The notes under the pieces are model-generated. The model searched no databases, had not been told where the DNA came from, and saw only the letters and a program-made list of their open reading frames with translations. Source: Patulibacter sp040675535 (GTDB lineage Bacteria; Actinomycetota; Thermoleophilia; Solirubrobacterales; Solirubrobacteraceae). From it: a stretch of 42,520 bases of DNA. The stretch lies in assembly GCF_040675535.1 (NCBI RefSeq), contig NZ_JBFAPC010000031.1:1-42520 (forward strand), read 5' to 3'. Positions 15,193-24,943 of the stretch are shown here, one piece after another; the first letter of the stretch is position 1, and every line of letters starts with the position of its first letter. The translations under genes were made by a program, and so were the position numbers.

Positions 15193-17360
15193 CGGCCGTC
15201 GGGGTCCCGCTCGAGCAGCGCCAGGCCGGAGCCGTCGACGACGCCGGCCACGTCCGCGTCACCCGCGTCGAGGCGGACGGACCCCGGGCGCAGCACGTGG
15301 CGCCAGGTCCCGGCCAGCTCCTCCGGGACGACGAGCGGCGCGTCCGGACCGTCCGTCACCCGGACGACCACGAGGACGTCGGCGCCGCGCGCGAAGGCGC
15401 AGACGCCCGGGCCGGTTCGCAGGGGCGCGTAGGCACCGGACCCGAACGCGTCCGGGCGGCGGCCGCGGAGGGCCAGCGCACGGGACACGACCCGGAGCTT
15501 CGCCCGGTCGAAGGTCTCCCCCGCGCCGGCGCTCAGCGCGTCGCGGTCGTCGGCGGCGGATCGCTCGACGCTCGGCGGACCGTCCGCGGACGCGACGCCA
15601 GGTCGGTCCGGCTCGTCGCCGTCGACCGGGAGCCCGCCGGCGCCCGTCTCCGCCCCGACCTCCGCGAGCAACCGCGAACGGCGCTCCCAGTCGACCGGGC
15701 GGCGGTTGTCGGGGTCGACGAGGCTCAGGGTCTCGAGCTCGTCGCCCTGATAGACGTCGGGGACGCCCGGGACCGTGAGCTTCAGCAGCGTCTGGGCCAG
15801 CGACGAGCGGCGTCCGGCCGTCGCGACGCGGGCCGCGAGCGGGAGGAAGTCCGCGAGGAACGCCTCGTGCGTCAGCAGCGCCGTGGCGAACCCGATGACG
15901 GCGGCCTCGTGCTGCTCGTCCGGCTCCGCCCACGTCGTGTGGACCTTGGCCTCGCGCAGTGCCTTGGTCAGGAAGCCCTCGAGGCGCTCGGGCGTCAGCG
16001 GCCAGGCGCCGACGAGCGTCTGGTAGATCGTCAGCTCCTCGGCGCCGTCGGGGGCGCCGGCCGTCCGCAGGTCGGAGGTCAGCGCGTGCCACCGCCGCAC
16101 GCCGGCGGCCCACTCGTCCGCGATCGACGCGAGCGCGCCGATGCGGGCGCGGACGTCGCCGGAGCGCTTCGTGTCGTGGGTCTGCGTCGACAGCAGGCCG
16201 TGCGGGGTCCGCTGCGCGCGGGCGGCGTTGCGGGCGTGGAACGCGTCGACCGACAGGGTGAAGCGGTCGGGCTCGTGGCCGACCTCGTTGAGCGCCAGCA
16301 GCCGGACGTAGCGGTAGAAGGCGGTGTCCTCGACGCCCTTGGCCGTGACCGGCGGCGAGGTCTGCTGGAACTTCGTGACGAACGCGTCGTGGCCGGGCTC
16401 CTCCAGGCGCAGGACGCGCTGGAGCTCCTCCGGCGCACCCGACGCGGCGATCGCCGCGCGATCGGCGGCGGACACGGACGACGGACCGGCCGCCGGGTCG
16501 GCGTAGGTGCGGTAGACCGGCAGGGTCGCCAGCGCGTCGGCGATCCCCGGCAGGTCGTGCAGGGTCTCCAGCCGACGGACCTCGCGGGCGAACGTCGTCG
16601 TCGCCTGGACCCTCTGGGTCTCCAGCGCGATCTCGGGGAACGTCCGGGACTCGCCCGTCAGCTCGACGAACAGCGCGGTCAGGACGTCCTCGCCGGCGGG
16701 GTCCACGAAGAGCGCGGTCGCGTCGCCGAGGAACTCGTACCCGACGGTCCCCTCGACGGGCCAGTCGGGCAGCTCCTCGACGGGGTGCTGGGCACTCAGG
16801 ATCTTCTCGACCCAGACGTGGCGCACCCCCGCGTCGGCCAGGCGGCGCAGGTAGCCGGCCGGGTCGGCGAGGCCGTCGGGATGGTCGATCCGCAGGCCGT
16901 CGACGACGCCGTCGCGCACGAGCTCCAGGACCTTGTCGTGGGTGAGCGCGAAGACCTCCGGGTCCTCGACGCGGACGCCCGCGAGGTCGTCGATGTCGAA
17001 GAACCGGCGGTACCAGCCGTCCTGCGGGTCGTAGTCGAAGACGCGGGCGCGCTCGGTCTCGTCCGACCACCAGCGGTTCTCGTCGCCGACGCCCATGTGG
17101 TTGGGGACGACGTCCAGGACGATCCGCAGGCCCTCCGCGGCCAGGGCACGCAGGCCCTCCTCGCCGCCGAGCGCCGCGCTGACCGTCGTCGGGTCGACGA
17201 CGTCGTAGCCGTGCGTGGATCCGCTGCGCGCCGTCAGGGACGGCGACAGGTACAGGTGCGAGATCCCGAGGTCGCGCAGATACGGGACGAGCGCCCGGAC
17301 CGCCGCGAAGTCGAGGTCCGGACCGAGCTGCAGCCGGTAGGTGGCGCTCGGGACGCTCAC
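15189..17360 (-). CDS. treY: Maltooligosyl trehalose synthase (compact)
   Basis: GH13 enzyme that turns the reducing-end alpha-1,4 bond of a maltodextrin into alpha,alpha-1,1, giving maltooligosyl-trehalose for TreZ. Of 723 residues, SVPSATYRLQL opens the protein as in the family. Catalytic residues are Asp159 (DGLRIDHPDG), Glu185 (VWVEKIL) and Asp396 (STQTHDTKRSGDVRAR). Between VPNHMGVG and YRRFFDIDDLAGVRVEDP only about 35 residues remain, where TreY proteins I know have about 110, so a block of roughly 70-80 is absent; the frame is continuous. An Asp/Ala/Gly-rich linker is inserted near residues 575-620. The GTG start at 17360 overlaps the treX stop (GTGA). Confidence 0.93.
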   Translation of the reverse strand: MSVPSATYRLQLGPDLDFAAVRALVPYLRDLGISHLYLSPSLTARSGSTHGYDVVDPTTVSAALGGEEGLRALAAEGLRIVLDVVPNHMGVGDENRWWSDETERARVFDYDPQDGWYRRFFDIDDLAGVRVEDPEVFALTHDKVLELVRDGVVDGLRIDHPDGLADPAGYLRRLADAGVRHVWVEKILSAQHPVEELPDWPVEGTVGYEFLGDATALFVDPAGEDVLTALFVELTGESRTFPEIALETQRVQATTTFAREVRRLETLHDLPGIADALATLPVYRTYADPAAGPSSVSAADRAAIAASGAPEELQRVLRLEEPGHDAFVTKFQQTSPPVTAKGVEDTAFYRYVRLLALNEVGHEPDRFTLSVDAFHARNAARAQRTPHGLLSTQTHDTKRSGDVRARIGALASIADEWAAGVRRWHALTSDLRTAGAPDGAEELTIYQTLVGAWPLTPERLEGFLTKALREAKVHTTWAEPDEQHEAAVIGFATALLTHEAFLADFLPLAARVATAGRRSSLAQTLLKLTVPGVPDVYQGDELETLSLVDPDNRRPVDWERRSRLLAEVGAETGAGGLPVDGDEPDRPGVASADGPPSVERSAADDRDALSAGAGETFDRAKLRVVSRALALRGRRPDAFGSGAYAPLRTGPGVCAFARGADVLVVVRVTDGPDAPLVVPEELAGTWRHVLRPGSVRLDAGDADVAGVVDGSGLALLERDPDGR

Positions 17361-19492
17361 GCGGTGCGCTTGAGGATCGTGATCGACCGGCTGCGGACGA
17401 CGACCTCGCCACGCGGCTCGTGCGGCGTCTCGCCCGCGGTGGCGGTCGGCTCGAACGTGCAGAGCTCGAGCTCCCAGCCCTCGCCGTAGGCGGCGGACGG
17501 CAGCGTGAACGTCGCGTCCTCGTGGTGCGCGTTGATCAGCAGCACGAACGAGTCGTCCTGCAGCGGCTCGCCGCGCAGCGTGCGGTCCGCAATCGCCTCG
17601 CCGTTGAGGAAGACGCCGAGCACGTGGAACGACGGGTCGTCCCACTCGCGCTTGGTCATCCGGTGACCGTCGGGGCGGAACCACCAGACGTCGGGCAGGT
17701 TGTCGCCCTCGGGGTCGCGGCCGCGGAGGAACTCCTGGCGGCGGAACACCGGGTGGTCCTTGCGCAGCTGGATCAGCCGGCGCGTGAACTCGAGCTGCTC
17801 GACCTGCTTGACCTCCGGCGACCACGAGTACCAGGAGATCTCGTTGTCCTGGCACCACGCGTTGTTGCTGCCGTGCTGCGTGCGACCGATCTCGTCGCCG
17901 CCGAGCAGCATCGGCGTGCCCTGCGACAGGATCAGCGTCGTCAGCATGTTGCGCTGCTGGCGCCGGCGGAGCTTGTTGATCGCCGGGTCGTCGGACTCGC
18001 CCTCGACGCCGCAGTTCCAGGAGCGGTTGTCGTCGGTGCCGTCGCGGTTGCCCTCCTGGTTGGCCTCGTTGTGCTTCTCGTTGTAGGTGACGAGGTCGCG
18101 CAGCGTGAAGCCGTCGTGGGCGGTGATGAAGTTGATCGACGCGAACGGATCGCGGCCGTCGTCCTCGTAGAGGTCCGCGGAGCCCGAGAAGCGGTCGGCG
18201 AAGTCCGCCGCGCCGGCCTGGCCGCGCCAGAAGTCGCGGATCTGGTCGCGGTAGATGCCGTTCCACTCGCTCCAGAGGACCGGGAAGTTGCCCACCTGGT
18301 AGCCGCCGGGGCCGACGTCCCACGGCTCCGCGATGAGCTTGACCTGCGACAGGACCGGGTCCTGGTGGATCGTGTCGAAGAACGCCGAGAGGCGGTCGAC
18401 GTCGTAGAGCTCGCGCGCCAGGGCCGAGGCGAGGTCGAAGCGGAAGCCGTCGACGTGGCACTCGATGACGAAGTACCGCAGCGAGTCCATGATCATCCGC
18501 AGCACGGCGGGCTGGCGGGCGTCGAGCGTGTTGCCCGTGCCCGTGTAGTCCATGTAGTGGTGCAGGTCGTCGGGGACGAGGCGGTAGTACGTCTTGTTGT
18601 CGACGCCCTTCATCGAGAGCATCGGCCCGAGGTGGTTGCCCTCGGCGGTGTGGTTGTAGACGACGTCGAGGATCACCTCGATGCCCGCCTTGTGCAGCGC
18701 CTTGACCATGCCCTTGAACTCGGCGACCTGCTCGCCCCGGGTGCCGCTGGCCGAGTACCCGGCGTGCGGCGCGAGGTAGCCGATCGACGCGTAGCCCCAG
18801 TAGTTGCTGAGGCCCATGTCGTGGAGGAACGACTCGTCCGCGATGTGGTGGACGGGCAGGAGCTCCACGGCCGTGACGCCGAGGTCCTTCAGGTACCCGA
18901 GCGCCGCGTCGGACGCCAGCCCGGCGTAGGTGCCGCGCAGGTCCTCGCGGACGTCCGGGTGGGACTTCGTGAAGCCCTTGACGTGCGTCTCGTAGATGAC
19001 GGTCTCGTTCCACGGCCGCTCGGGCCGCACGTCGCCCTCCCAGTCGAACCACTCGTCGACGACGACGGACTTCGGGATCGCCGGGGCGGAGTCGTCGTCG
19101 TCGATCTCGAGGTCGGCGTCGTCGGGCGTGTCCGCGCCGCCGGGGACGTACGGCAGGGTGTTGGCGGCGTCCCAGTCCACGGCGCCCTCGATCGCCTTCG
19201 CGTACGGGTCGATCAGGAGCTTCGCCGGGTTGAAGCGGTGGCCGCTCTCCGGGTCGTACGGTCCGAAGACGCGGTAGCCGTAGCGGTCGCCGGGACGCGC
19301 GTCCGGGAGGAAGCAGTGCCACTGGTGCGCGGTGCGTTGCTCGACCGGGACGCGCGTCTCCGTGCCCTCGTCGTCGAAGAGGCAGAGCTCCACGCGCTCG
19401 GCGTTCATCGAGTAGAGGGAGAAGTTGACCCCGTCGCCGCTCCAGGTGGCTCCGAGCGGGAACGGTCGGCCGGGCCAGACGGTGACGCTCAT
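17357..19492 (-). CDS. treX: Glycogen debranching enzyme
   Basis: GH13_11 isoamylase-type enzyme that cuts alpha-1,6 branches of glycogen, releasing linear chains for TreY. The 711-residue protein has an N-terminal CBM48-like domain (PLGATWSGDGVNFSLYS), then the barrel with DVVYNHTAEG, the nucleophile Asp353 (DGFRFDLAS), acid/base Glu389 (IAEPWDVGPGGYQVG) and Asp460 (FITAHDGFT). These fit GlgX/TreX; the neighbours TreZ and TreY favour the name TreX, but it could serve general glycogen breakdown (glgX). A short Asp-rich insert (DDADLEIDDDDS) is near residue 125. The ATG at 19492 overlaps the treZ stop as ATGA. Confidence 0.95.
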   Translation of the reverse strand: MSVTVWPGRPFPLGATWSGDGVNFSLYSMNAERVELCLFDDEGTETRVPVEQRTAHQWHCFLPDARPGDRYGYRVFGPYDPESGHRFNPAKLLIDPYAKAIEGAVDWDAANTLPYVPGGADTPDDADLEIDDDDSAPAIPKSVVVDEWFDWEGDVRPERPWNETVIYETHVKGFTKSHPDVREDLRGTYAGLASDAALGYLKDLGVTAVELLPVHHIADESFLHDMGLSNYWGYASIGYLAPHAGYSASGTRGEQVAEFKGMVKALHKAGIEVILDVVYNHTAEGNHLGPMLSMKGVDNKTYYRLVPDDLHHYMDYTGTGNTLDARQPAVLRMIMDSLRYFVIECHVDGFRFDLASALARELYDVDRLSAFFDTIHQDPVLSQVKLIAEPWDVGPGGYQVGNFPVLWSEWNGIYRDQIRDFWRGQAGAADFADRFSGSADLYEDDGRDPFASINFITAHDGFTLRDLVTYNEKHNEANQEGNRDGTDDNRSWNCGVEGESDDPAINKLRRRQQRNMLTTLILSQGTPMLLGGDEIGRTQHGSNNAWCQDNEISWYSWSPEVKQVEQLEFTRRLIQLRKDHPVFRRQEFLRGRDPEGDNLPDVWWFRPDGHRMTKREWDDPSFHVLGVFLNGEAIADRTLRGEPLQDDSFVLLINAHHEDATFTLPSAAYGEGWELELCTFEPTATAGETPHEPRGEVVVRSRSITILKRTA

Positions 19493-21276
19493 CCGAGGAG
19501 TATCCCGGCGCGGGCGGCGATCAGAACGCCCCCCTCGGCGGGCCGGGCGCCCCCCGGGGTCGCCAGCACGACGTCGACGCCGTCCGCGGCGACCAGCGAC
19601 GAGGCGTCCCCGAAGTTCGCGACGAGGACGTGCGATCCGCGCTCCACGCGGAGGATCCCGGCCTCCTCGTCGAACTCCACGAGGCCCGCGTCGCCGGTCG
19701 GCAGCGTCCGCCGGACCCGCAGCAGGTCGCGATACAGCTGCGCCAGCTCCGGGTCCTCCCGGCGCGTCAGCTTCGAGCGCTCGAAGGTCTCGGGGGCCTG
19801 CGGGTCGGGGACCTCCTCGCCGGCGAACGCCGCGAACGCGGCGAACTCCCGGCGGCGGCCTTCACGGGTGGCGACGGCGATCTCCTCGTCGATGTGGTCG
19901 GTGAAGAACAGGAACGGGGCGTCCTCGCCGTACTCCTCCCCCTGGAAGAGCATCGGCGTGAACGGCGAGAGCAGGTAGAGGAACGCCGCGAGCGGGCGGA
20001 CCTCGCGCGGCAGGCGGTCGCCGACGGCGCGGTTGCCGACCTGGTCGTGGTTCATGCAGAAGACGACGAACTGCTCGACGGGCCGGTCGTCGTGGGGCGC
20101 ACCGAAGCGCCGGCGGCGGGACGTCGAGTACGTGCCGTCGGGCAGAACCGGCCGGCGGAACGCCTTGGCGAGATCGGCGACCGCGCCGAACTCGGCGTAG
20201 TAGCCCTCCTTCTCCCCCGTCAGCAGCACGCGGACGGCGTGGTGGAAGTCGTCGGCCCAGACGCCGTCGCAGCCGAGCCCGCCCTCGGAGCGCGGGCGGA
20301 TCACGCGCGGGTCGTTCAGGCCGCTCTCGGCGACCACCATCACCTCGCGACCCGGCGTGCCCGGGCCAGCGGGCTCCGGGGGCCGGCCGGCGGCGCGGGC
20401 GCGGGCGGCGATCTCGCCGACGATCGGCCGGGCCGAGTCGTCCGAGATCGCGTGGATCGCGTCCAGGCGCAGGCCGTCCAGGTGGAAGTCGCGGATCCAG
20501 CCCTCGGCGCTCTGCAGCACCCACTCGCGGACGGGGTCGCAGTCCTCGTCGTCGTAGTTGACGGCCTTGCCCCAGAAGGTGTCGTGCTTCTCCGTCAGGT
20601 ACGGGCCGAACGCCTCGATCGCCTGGACCCCGGACGCGCCCAGGTGGTTGTAGACGACGTCCAGCAGCACGCCGAGGCCGGCGGCGTGCGCGGCGTCGAC
20701 GAGGCGGGCGAGGCCCTCGGGCCCGCCGTAGCTGGACTGCGCGGCGGAGAGGAAGACGCCGTCGTAGCCCCAGCCACGGGCGCCGGGGAACTCGGCGACC
20801 GGCATCAGCTCGATCGCGGTGACGCCGAGCTCCGCCAGGCCGGGGAGATGCTCGATCGCGGCGTCGAACGTCCCCTCGGGCGTGAACGTGCCGACGTGCA
20901 GCTCGTAGAGGACCGAGGCGGAGCGGTCGACGCCGCGCCAGTCGTCGTCGGTCCACGTGAACGTGGCCGGGTCGACGACCCGCGAGGGGCCGCGCAGTCC
21001 CTCGGGCTGCCAGCGCGACGAGGGATCGGGCAGCGGGTCGCCGTCCAGGACGAAGCGATAGTCCGCGCCGTGAGCGGCCGCGACCGTCGCCTCGTGGACC
21101 CCGAAGCCCGCGTCCTGCATCGGGACGACGTCGCCGTCGAGCTCGAGCTCGACGCGCCCCGCCCGTGGCGCCCAGGCGCGGAAGACGGTGCGGCCGTCGC
21201 GCTGCGGGGTCGCGCCGTGCGGGCGCTCCCACGGATAGCCGCCGCCGGTGGAGGGGCCCGCCGCGGGCGCGCTCAC
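19489..21276 (-). CDS. treZ: Maltooligosyl trehalose trehalohydrolase
   Basis: GH13_10 enzyme that releases trehalose from the maltooligosyl-trehalose made by TreY. The 595-residue protein starts with a CBM48/E-set-like domain (GRTVFRAWAPRAGRVELELDG), followed by YELHVGTFTPEGTFDAAI, typical of TreZ and branching enzymes, then Asp272 (DGLRLDAIHAI), Glu317 (VVAESGLNDPRV) and Asp411 (CMNHDQVGNRAVGDR). The last motif, with the following LAAFLYLLSPFTPMLFQGEE, identifies TreZ rather than GlgB. The GTG at 21276 overlaps the glgB stop (GTGA), and GAGGCC lies upstream within glgB. Confidence 0.95.
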   Translation of the reverse strand: MSAPAAGPSTGGGYPWERPHGATPQRDGRTVFRAWAPRAGRVELELDGDVVPMQDAGFGVHEATVAAAHGADYRFVLDGDPLPDPSSRWQPEGLRGPSRVVDPATFTWTDDDWRGVDRSASVLYELHVGTFTPEGTFDAAIEHLPGLAELGVTAIELMPVAEFPGARGWGYDGVFLSAAQSSYGGPEGLARLVDAAHAAGLGVLLDVVYNHLGASGVQAIEAFGPYLTEKHDTFWGKAVNYDDEDCDPVREWVLQSAEGWIRDFHLDGLRLDAIHAISDDSARPIVGEIAARARAAGRPPEPAGPGTPGREVMVVAESGLNDPRVIRPRSEGGLGCDGVWADDFHHAVRVLLTGEKEGYYAEFGAVADLAKAFRRPVLPDGTYSTSRRRRFGAPHDDRPVEQFVVFCMNHDQVGNRAVGDRLPREVRPLAAFLYLLSPFTPMLFQGEEYGEDAPFLFFTDHIDEEIAVATREGRRREFAAFAAFAGEEVPDPQAPETFERSKLTRREDPELAQLYRDLLRVRRTLPTGDAGLVEFDEEAGILRVERGSHVLVANFGDASSLVAADGVDVVLATPGGARPAEGGVLIAARAGILLG

Positions 21277-23543
21277 GAGGCGTCGGCCTCGGGCACGAGC
21301 CAGAGCACGCCCAGGGGCGGCAGCGTCAGCTCGACGGAGCACGGCTGCCCGTGCCAGGGGACGTCGTCGGGCCGGACCTGCCCGCCGTTGCCGGTGCCCG
21401 ACCCGCCGTAGATCGCGGCGTCGGTGTTCAGCGCCTCGCGCCAGCCGCCGCCCCGCGGCAGCCCGACGCGGTAGCCCTCGCGCGGCACCGGCGAGAGGTT
21501 CGCGACGCAGACGACGAGGTCGCGGGTCTCGAGCGTCGCCGGGTCGGCGGGGTCGTACGCGGCGCCGCGGGCGAACGCGACGACGTTGTGCTCGGCGTCG
21601 TTGGGCTCCAGCCACCAGAAGCCGGAGCCGTCGGTGTCGCGCTCCCACAGCGCCGGGTGCTCGCGCATCACGTGGTTGAGGTCGCGGACGACGGCCTGGA
21701 CGCCGGAGTGCGTCGGAGCGGTGGCGTGGTCGTGCCGCTCGTCCAGCAGGTGCCAGTCGAGCGAGCGCTCGTGGCTCCACTCCTGCTCCTGCGCGAACTC
21801 CTGGCCCATGAAGAGCAGGTTCTTGCCGGGGTGCGCCCACATGTAGCCGTAGAGCGCCCGGAGGTTGGCGAGCTGCTGCCAGCGGTCGCCGGGCATCTTC
21901 TGAAGCAGGGAGCCCTTGCCGTGGACGACCTCGTCGTGGCTGAGCGGGAGGATGAAGTTCTCGGAGAACGCATAGTGCAGCGAGAACGTCAGGCCGTGGT
22001 GGTGGTAGCGGCGGTGCACGGGGTCCTGCTTGAAGTACTCCAGCGTGTCGTGCATCCAGCCCATGTTCCACTTGAAGCCGAAGCCCAGGCCACCGGCGTA
22101 CGTCGGCCGCGAGACGCCCGGCCACGAGGTCGACTCCTCGGCCGCGGTGATCGTCCCGGGCTCCCGCGCGTAGACGACCTCGTTCATCTCCTTGAGGAAC
22201 GCGACGGCCTCGAGGTCCTCGCGGCCCCCGTGCTCGTTGGGCACCCACTGGCCCTCCTCGCGGGAGTAGTCCAGGTAGAGCATCGACGCGACCGCGTCGA
22301 CGCGCAGGCCGTCGACGTGGAACTCCTCGACCCAGAACTGCGCGGACGCCAGCAGGAAGTTGCGGACCTCGTTGCGGCCGAAGTTGAAGATCAGGGTGCC
22401 CCAGTCGGGGTGCGACCCGCGCCGGGGGTCGGCGTGCTCGTAGAGCGCCGTGCCGTCGAACTCGGCCAGCGCCCACGAGTCGCGCGGGAAGTGCGCCGGG
22501 ACCCAGTCCAGCAGCACGCCGACGCCGCGCCCGTGCAGCAGGTCGACGAACGCGCGGAAGTCGTCCGGCGTGCCGTGCCGCGGCGTCGGGGCGAAGTACG
22601 AGGTCACCTGGTACCCCCACGACCCCGGGAACGGGTGGCCCATGACGGGCAGCAGCTCGACGTGCGTGAAGCCCATCTCGACCGCGTAGTCCGCGAGCTC
22701 GTCGGCCAGCTCCGCGTAGCTCAGGAGCTCGTCGCCGGCCTTGCGGCGCCAGGACGGCAGGTGGACCTCGTAGACCGACATCGGGCCGGCCAGGTGGTCG
22801 GTGCCGTTGCGGCGCTCCACCCAGGCGTCGTCGGTCCACGCGTGACGGGACTCGTGGACGACGGAGTCGGTGGCCGGCGGGACCTGCGTGGCGAACGCGA
22901 ACGGGTCGGCGTTGAGCTTCAGCGTCCCGTCCTGCGTGCGGATCTCGTACTTGTAGGGCTGGCCGTCGCCGACGCCCGGGACGAAGAGCTCCCAGACGCC
23001 GGACGCGCCGAGCGTCCGCATCGGGTGCAGCCGGCCGTCCCAGCCGTCGAACTCGCCGACCACGGAGACCGACCGCGCGTTGGGCGCCCAGACGGCGAAC
23101 GACGTGCCGCGCTCGCCGTCGAGCTCGCGGACGTGGGCGCCGAGGCGCTCCCAGAGCGCCTCGTGCCGGCCCTCGCCCATCAGGTGCAGGTCGAGGTCGC
23201 CGACGGTCGGCGCGTGCCGGTAGGGGTCCTCGATCGGGAACGTCCCGTGCTGGCCGTAGTCGACCTCGAAGCGATAGCGCAGCGGCAGCTCGGCGCCCGG
23301 GAGCTCCGCCGCGAAGAGGCCGGCGTCGTGGATCCGCTCCAGGGTCACGGGCTCGCCGCCCTCGGGGTGGACGACGACCTCGTAGGCGTCGGGCCGCCAG
23401 GCGCGGACGACGACGCCGCCGGGCGCGGGGTGCGCGCCGAGCAGGCGGTGCGGGTCGGCGAGGTCGCGGGCGATCAGCGCGTCGACGTCGCGGCGGAGCG
23501 CCTCGGCGTCGGGGGCCGGCAGGCCATGGTCCTTGCGGCTCAT
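21273..23543 (-). CDS. glgB: 1,4-alpha-glucan branching enzyme
   Basis: GH13_9 enzyme that cuts alpha-1,4 chains and rejoins them as alpha-1,6 branches. The 756-residue protein has the two N-terminal beta domains of long bacterial GlgB (LGAHPAPGGVVVRAWRPDA, then TSFAVWAPNARSVSVVGEFDGW) and the barrel with Asp416 (DGLRVDAVASMLYLDYSREEG), Glu469 (AAEESTSWPGVSRPT) and Asp537 (LSHDEVVHGKGSL). The spacing of the three residues is the same as in the E. coli enzyme. In this operon it would act with GlgE to build branched glucan. The ATG at 23543 overlaps the mak stop (ATGA) and has GAGGAG upstream. Confidence 0.97.
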   Translation of the reverse strand: MSRKDHGLPAPDAEALRRDVDALIARDLADPHRLLGAHPAPGGVVVRAWRPDAYEVVVHPEGGEPVTLERIHDAGLFAAELPGAELPLRYRFEVDYGQHGTFPIEDPYRHAPTVGDLDLHLMGEGRHEALWERLGAHVRELDGERGTSFAVWAPNARSVSVVGEFDGWDGRLHPMRTLGASGVWELFVPGVGDGQPYKYEIRTQDGTLKLNADPFAFATQVPPATDSVVHESRHAWTDDAWVERRNGTDHLAGPMSVYEVHLPSWRRKAGDELLSYAELADELADYAVEMGFTHVELLPVMGHPFPGSWGYQVTSYFAPTPRHGTPDDFRAFVDLLHGRGVGVLLDWVPAHFPRDSWALAEFDGTALYEHADPRRGSHPDWGTLIFNFGRNEVRNFLLASAQFWVEEFHVDGLRVDAVASMLYLDYSREEGQWVPNEHGGREDLEAVAFLKEMNEVVYAREPGTITAAEESTSWPGVSRPTYAGGLGFGFKWNMGWMHDTLEYFKQDPVHRRYHHHGLTFSLHYAFSENFILPLSHDEVVHGKGSLLQKMPGDRWQQLANLRALYGYMWAHPGKNLLFMGQEFAQEQEWSHERSLDWHLLDERHDHATAPTHSGVQAVVRDLNHVMREHPALWERDTDGSGFWWLEPNDAEHNVVAFARGAAYDPADPATLETRDLVVCVANLSPVPREGYRVGLPRGGGWREALNTDAAIYGGSGTGNGGQVRPDDVPWHGQPCSVELTLPPLGVLWLVPEADAS

Positions 23544-24943
23544 GCGATGGGCTCCTCGAGCAGACGGGCGATGGCGGCGGCCGGGATCGGGACCCAGTCG
23601 GGACGGTGGTCGAGCTCGTAGCGCAGCTCGTAGACGGCCTTCTCGAGCTCCAACACCGAGAGCAGCGTGCGCGTCGCCGTCGCCGTGGGCGGCATCAGCG
23701 ACGGCTCGATCTCGGCGAGGTAGTCGTCGAGGAAGGCGGCGCGGGCGCGCTCCTCCCAGTCCGCGGGCGGCTCGAAGCCGCGCTGCAGACGACAGGCGGA
23801 GACCGCGTAGGCGAGCGAGCGCAGCAGCCCGGCGACGTCGCGCAGGGGCGAGCGCTTGCGCCTGCGGTCCAGCAGTGCGCGGGCGGGCTCGCCCTCGAAG
23901 TCGAGGATGATCCACGAAGGGCCGGCGTCGCCGTCGGCGACGCGCAGGGTCTGCCCGAGGTGGAAGTCGCCGTGGTGGCGGATCAGCCGTCCGGCGCCGC
24001 CGATGCTCGACACGAGGCGCAGCCGGTCGCGGGCCTCCTCGCCGCGGCCCACGATGTCGGCGAGCCGCTCGTCGTCCTCCGGCAGGTCGACGAACAGCCG
24101 CTCGATCTGCTCGTCGATCGTGGCGGTCATGATCGCCAGCGCCTCGTCCGTCGGCTCCTCCGGCGCGAACGCCGGGTCGTTGAGGTCCGACGCCAGCACG
24201 TTGTGCATCCGGGCGACGACGACGCCGAGCGCCGCGAGCTGCGGCAGCAGGCCGTCGGGGTCCTCGGCGAGCTGGTCCAGGACGAGCTCCCACCCGTCGC
24301 GGCCGCCCTCGACGAAGCGCTGGACGACGCCGAACGTCGCCTCCATGACCTCGCCGGAATAGGCGTACCAGCCGCCGAGCTCCGCGATGTGCGGGAAGCT
24401 CCGGGCGGAGAGGAAGCGCGTCATCTCGAGCTCGGGGTTCTCCCCCGGCTCCAGGCGGCGGAAGGCCTTCATCACGAGCGCGTCGTCGATCACGACCGAC
24501 GAGTTGGACTGCTCGGCGCCCATCGCGCGGACGACCGGCTGCTCGGCCGGCGGCAGCACCGCGTCGACCCAGTGGAACTCGATGCGCGGGTCCTCGCCGG
24601 CGACGACGCGGTCGCGCAGCATCCCGGCGATCAGGGCCGCGGCCTCGGGGTCCGAGAGCGCATCGTAGACGGTCCCGCCGTCGAGCTCCTCGAGCACCGC
24701 GACGGACCACCGCTCCGACGAGGGCCGGACGGCCAGCGGCAGCTGGTAGAGCTCGTGCGTGCCGCCCGGGAAGCGCGCCTCGACGACCGCGACGGCGAGG
24801 CCGAGCGCGGGGTCGTCGCGCAGGACGACGACGTCGAGGACGTGGACCTGGGCCAACTCGCGCGACTTCGCGCCGAACCAGCGCTGGCCGGTGAGCCACT
24901 CGGCGAGAGTGGCCTCGTCGAGGCCCGACAGATCAAGCGACAT
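23540..24943 (-). CDS. mak: Maltokinase
   Basis: ATP-dependent kinase making alpha-maltose-1-phosphate from maltose, linking TreS to GlgE. The 467-residue protein has the N-terminal cap region with QRWFGAKSRE as in Mak/Pep2, and the aminoglycoside-phosphotransferase-like core with HHGDFHLGQTL (catalytic Asp326) and ILDFEGEPARALLDRRRKRSPLRD, which carries the metal-binding DFEGEP. Here Mak is a separate protein, not fused to TreS as in some actinobacteria. Its start lies inside the end of treS (11-base overlap) and has a perfect AGGAGG site about 8 bases before the ATG. Confidence 0.95.
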   Translation of the reverse strand: MSLDLSGLDEATLAEWLTGQRWFGAKSRELAQVHVLDVVVLRDDPALGLAVAVVEARFPGGTHELYQLPLAVRPSSERWSVAVLEELDGGTVYDALSDPEAAALIAGMLRDRVVAGEDPRIEFHWVDAVLPPAEQPVVRAMGAEQSNSSVVIDDALVMKAFRRLEPGENPELEMTRFLSARSFPHIAELGGWYAYSGEVMEATFGVVQRFVEGGRDGWELVLDQLAEDPDGLLPQLAALGVVVARMHNVLASDLNDPAFAPEEPTDEALAIMTATIDEQIERLFVDLPEDDERLADIVGRGEEARDRLRLVSSIGGAGRLIRHHGDFHLGQTLRVADGDAGPSWIILDFEGEPARALLDRRRKRSPLRDVAGLLRSLAYAVSACRLQRGFEPPADWEERARAAFLDDYLAEIEPSLMPPTATATRTLLSVLELEKAVYELRYELDHRPDWVPIPAAAIARLLEEPIA

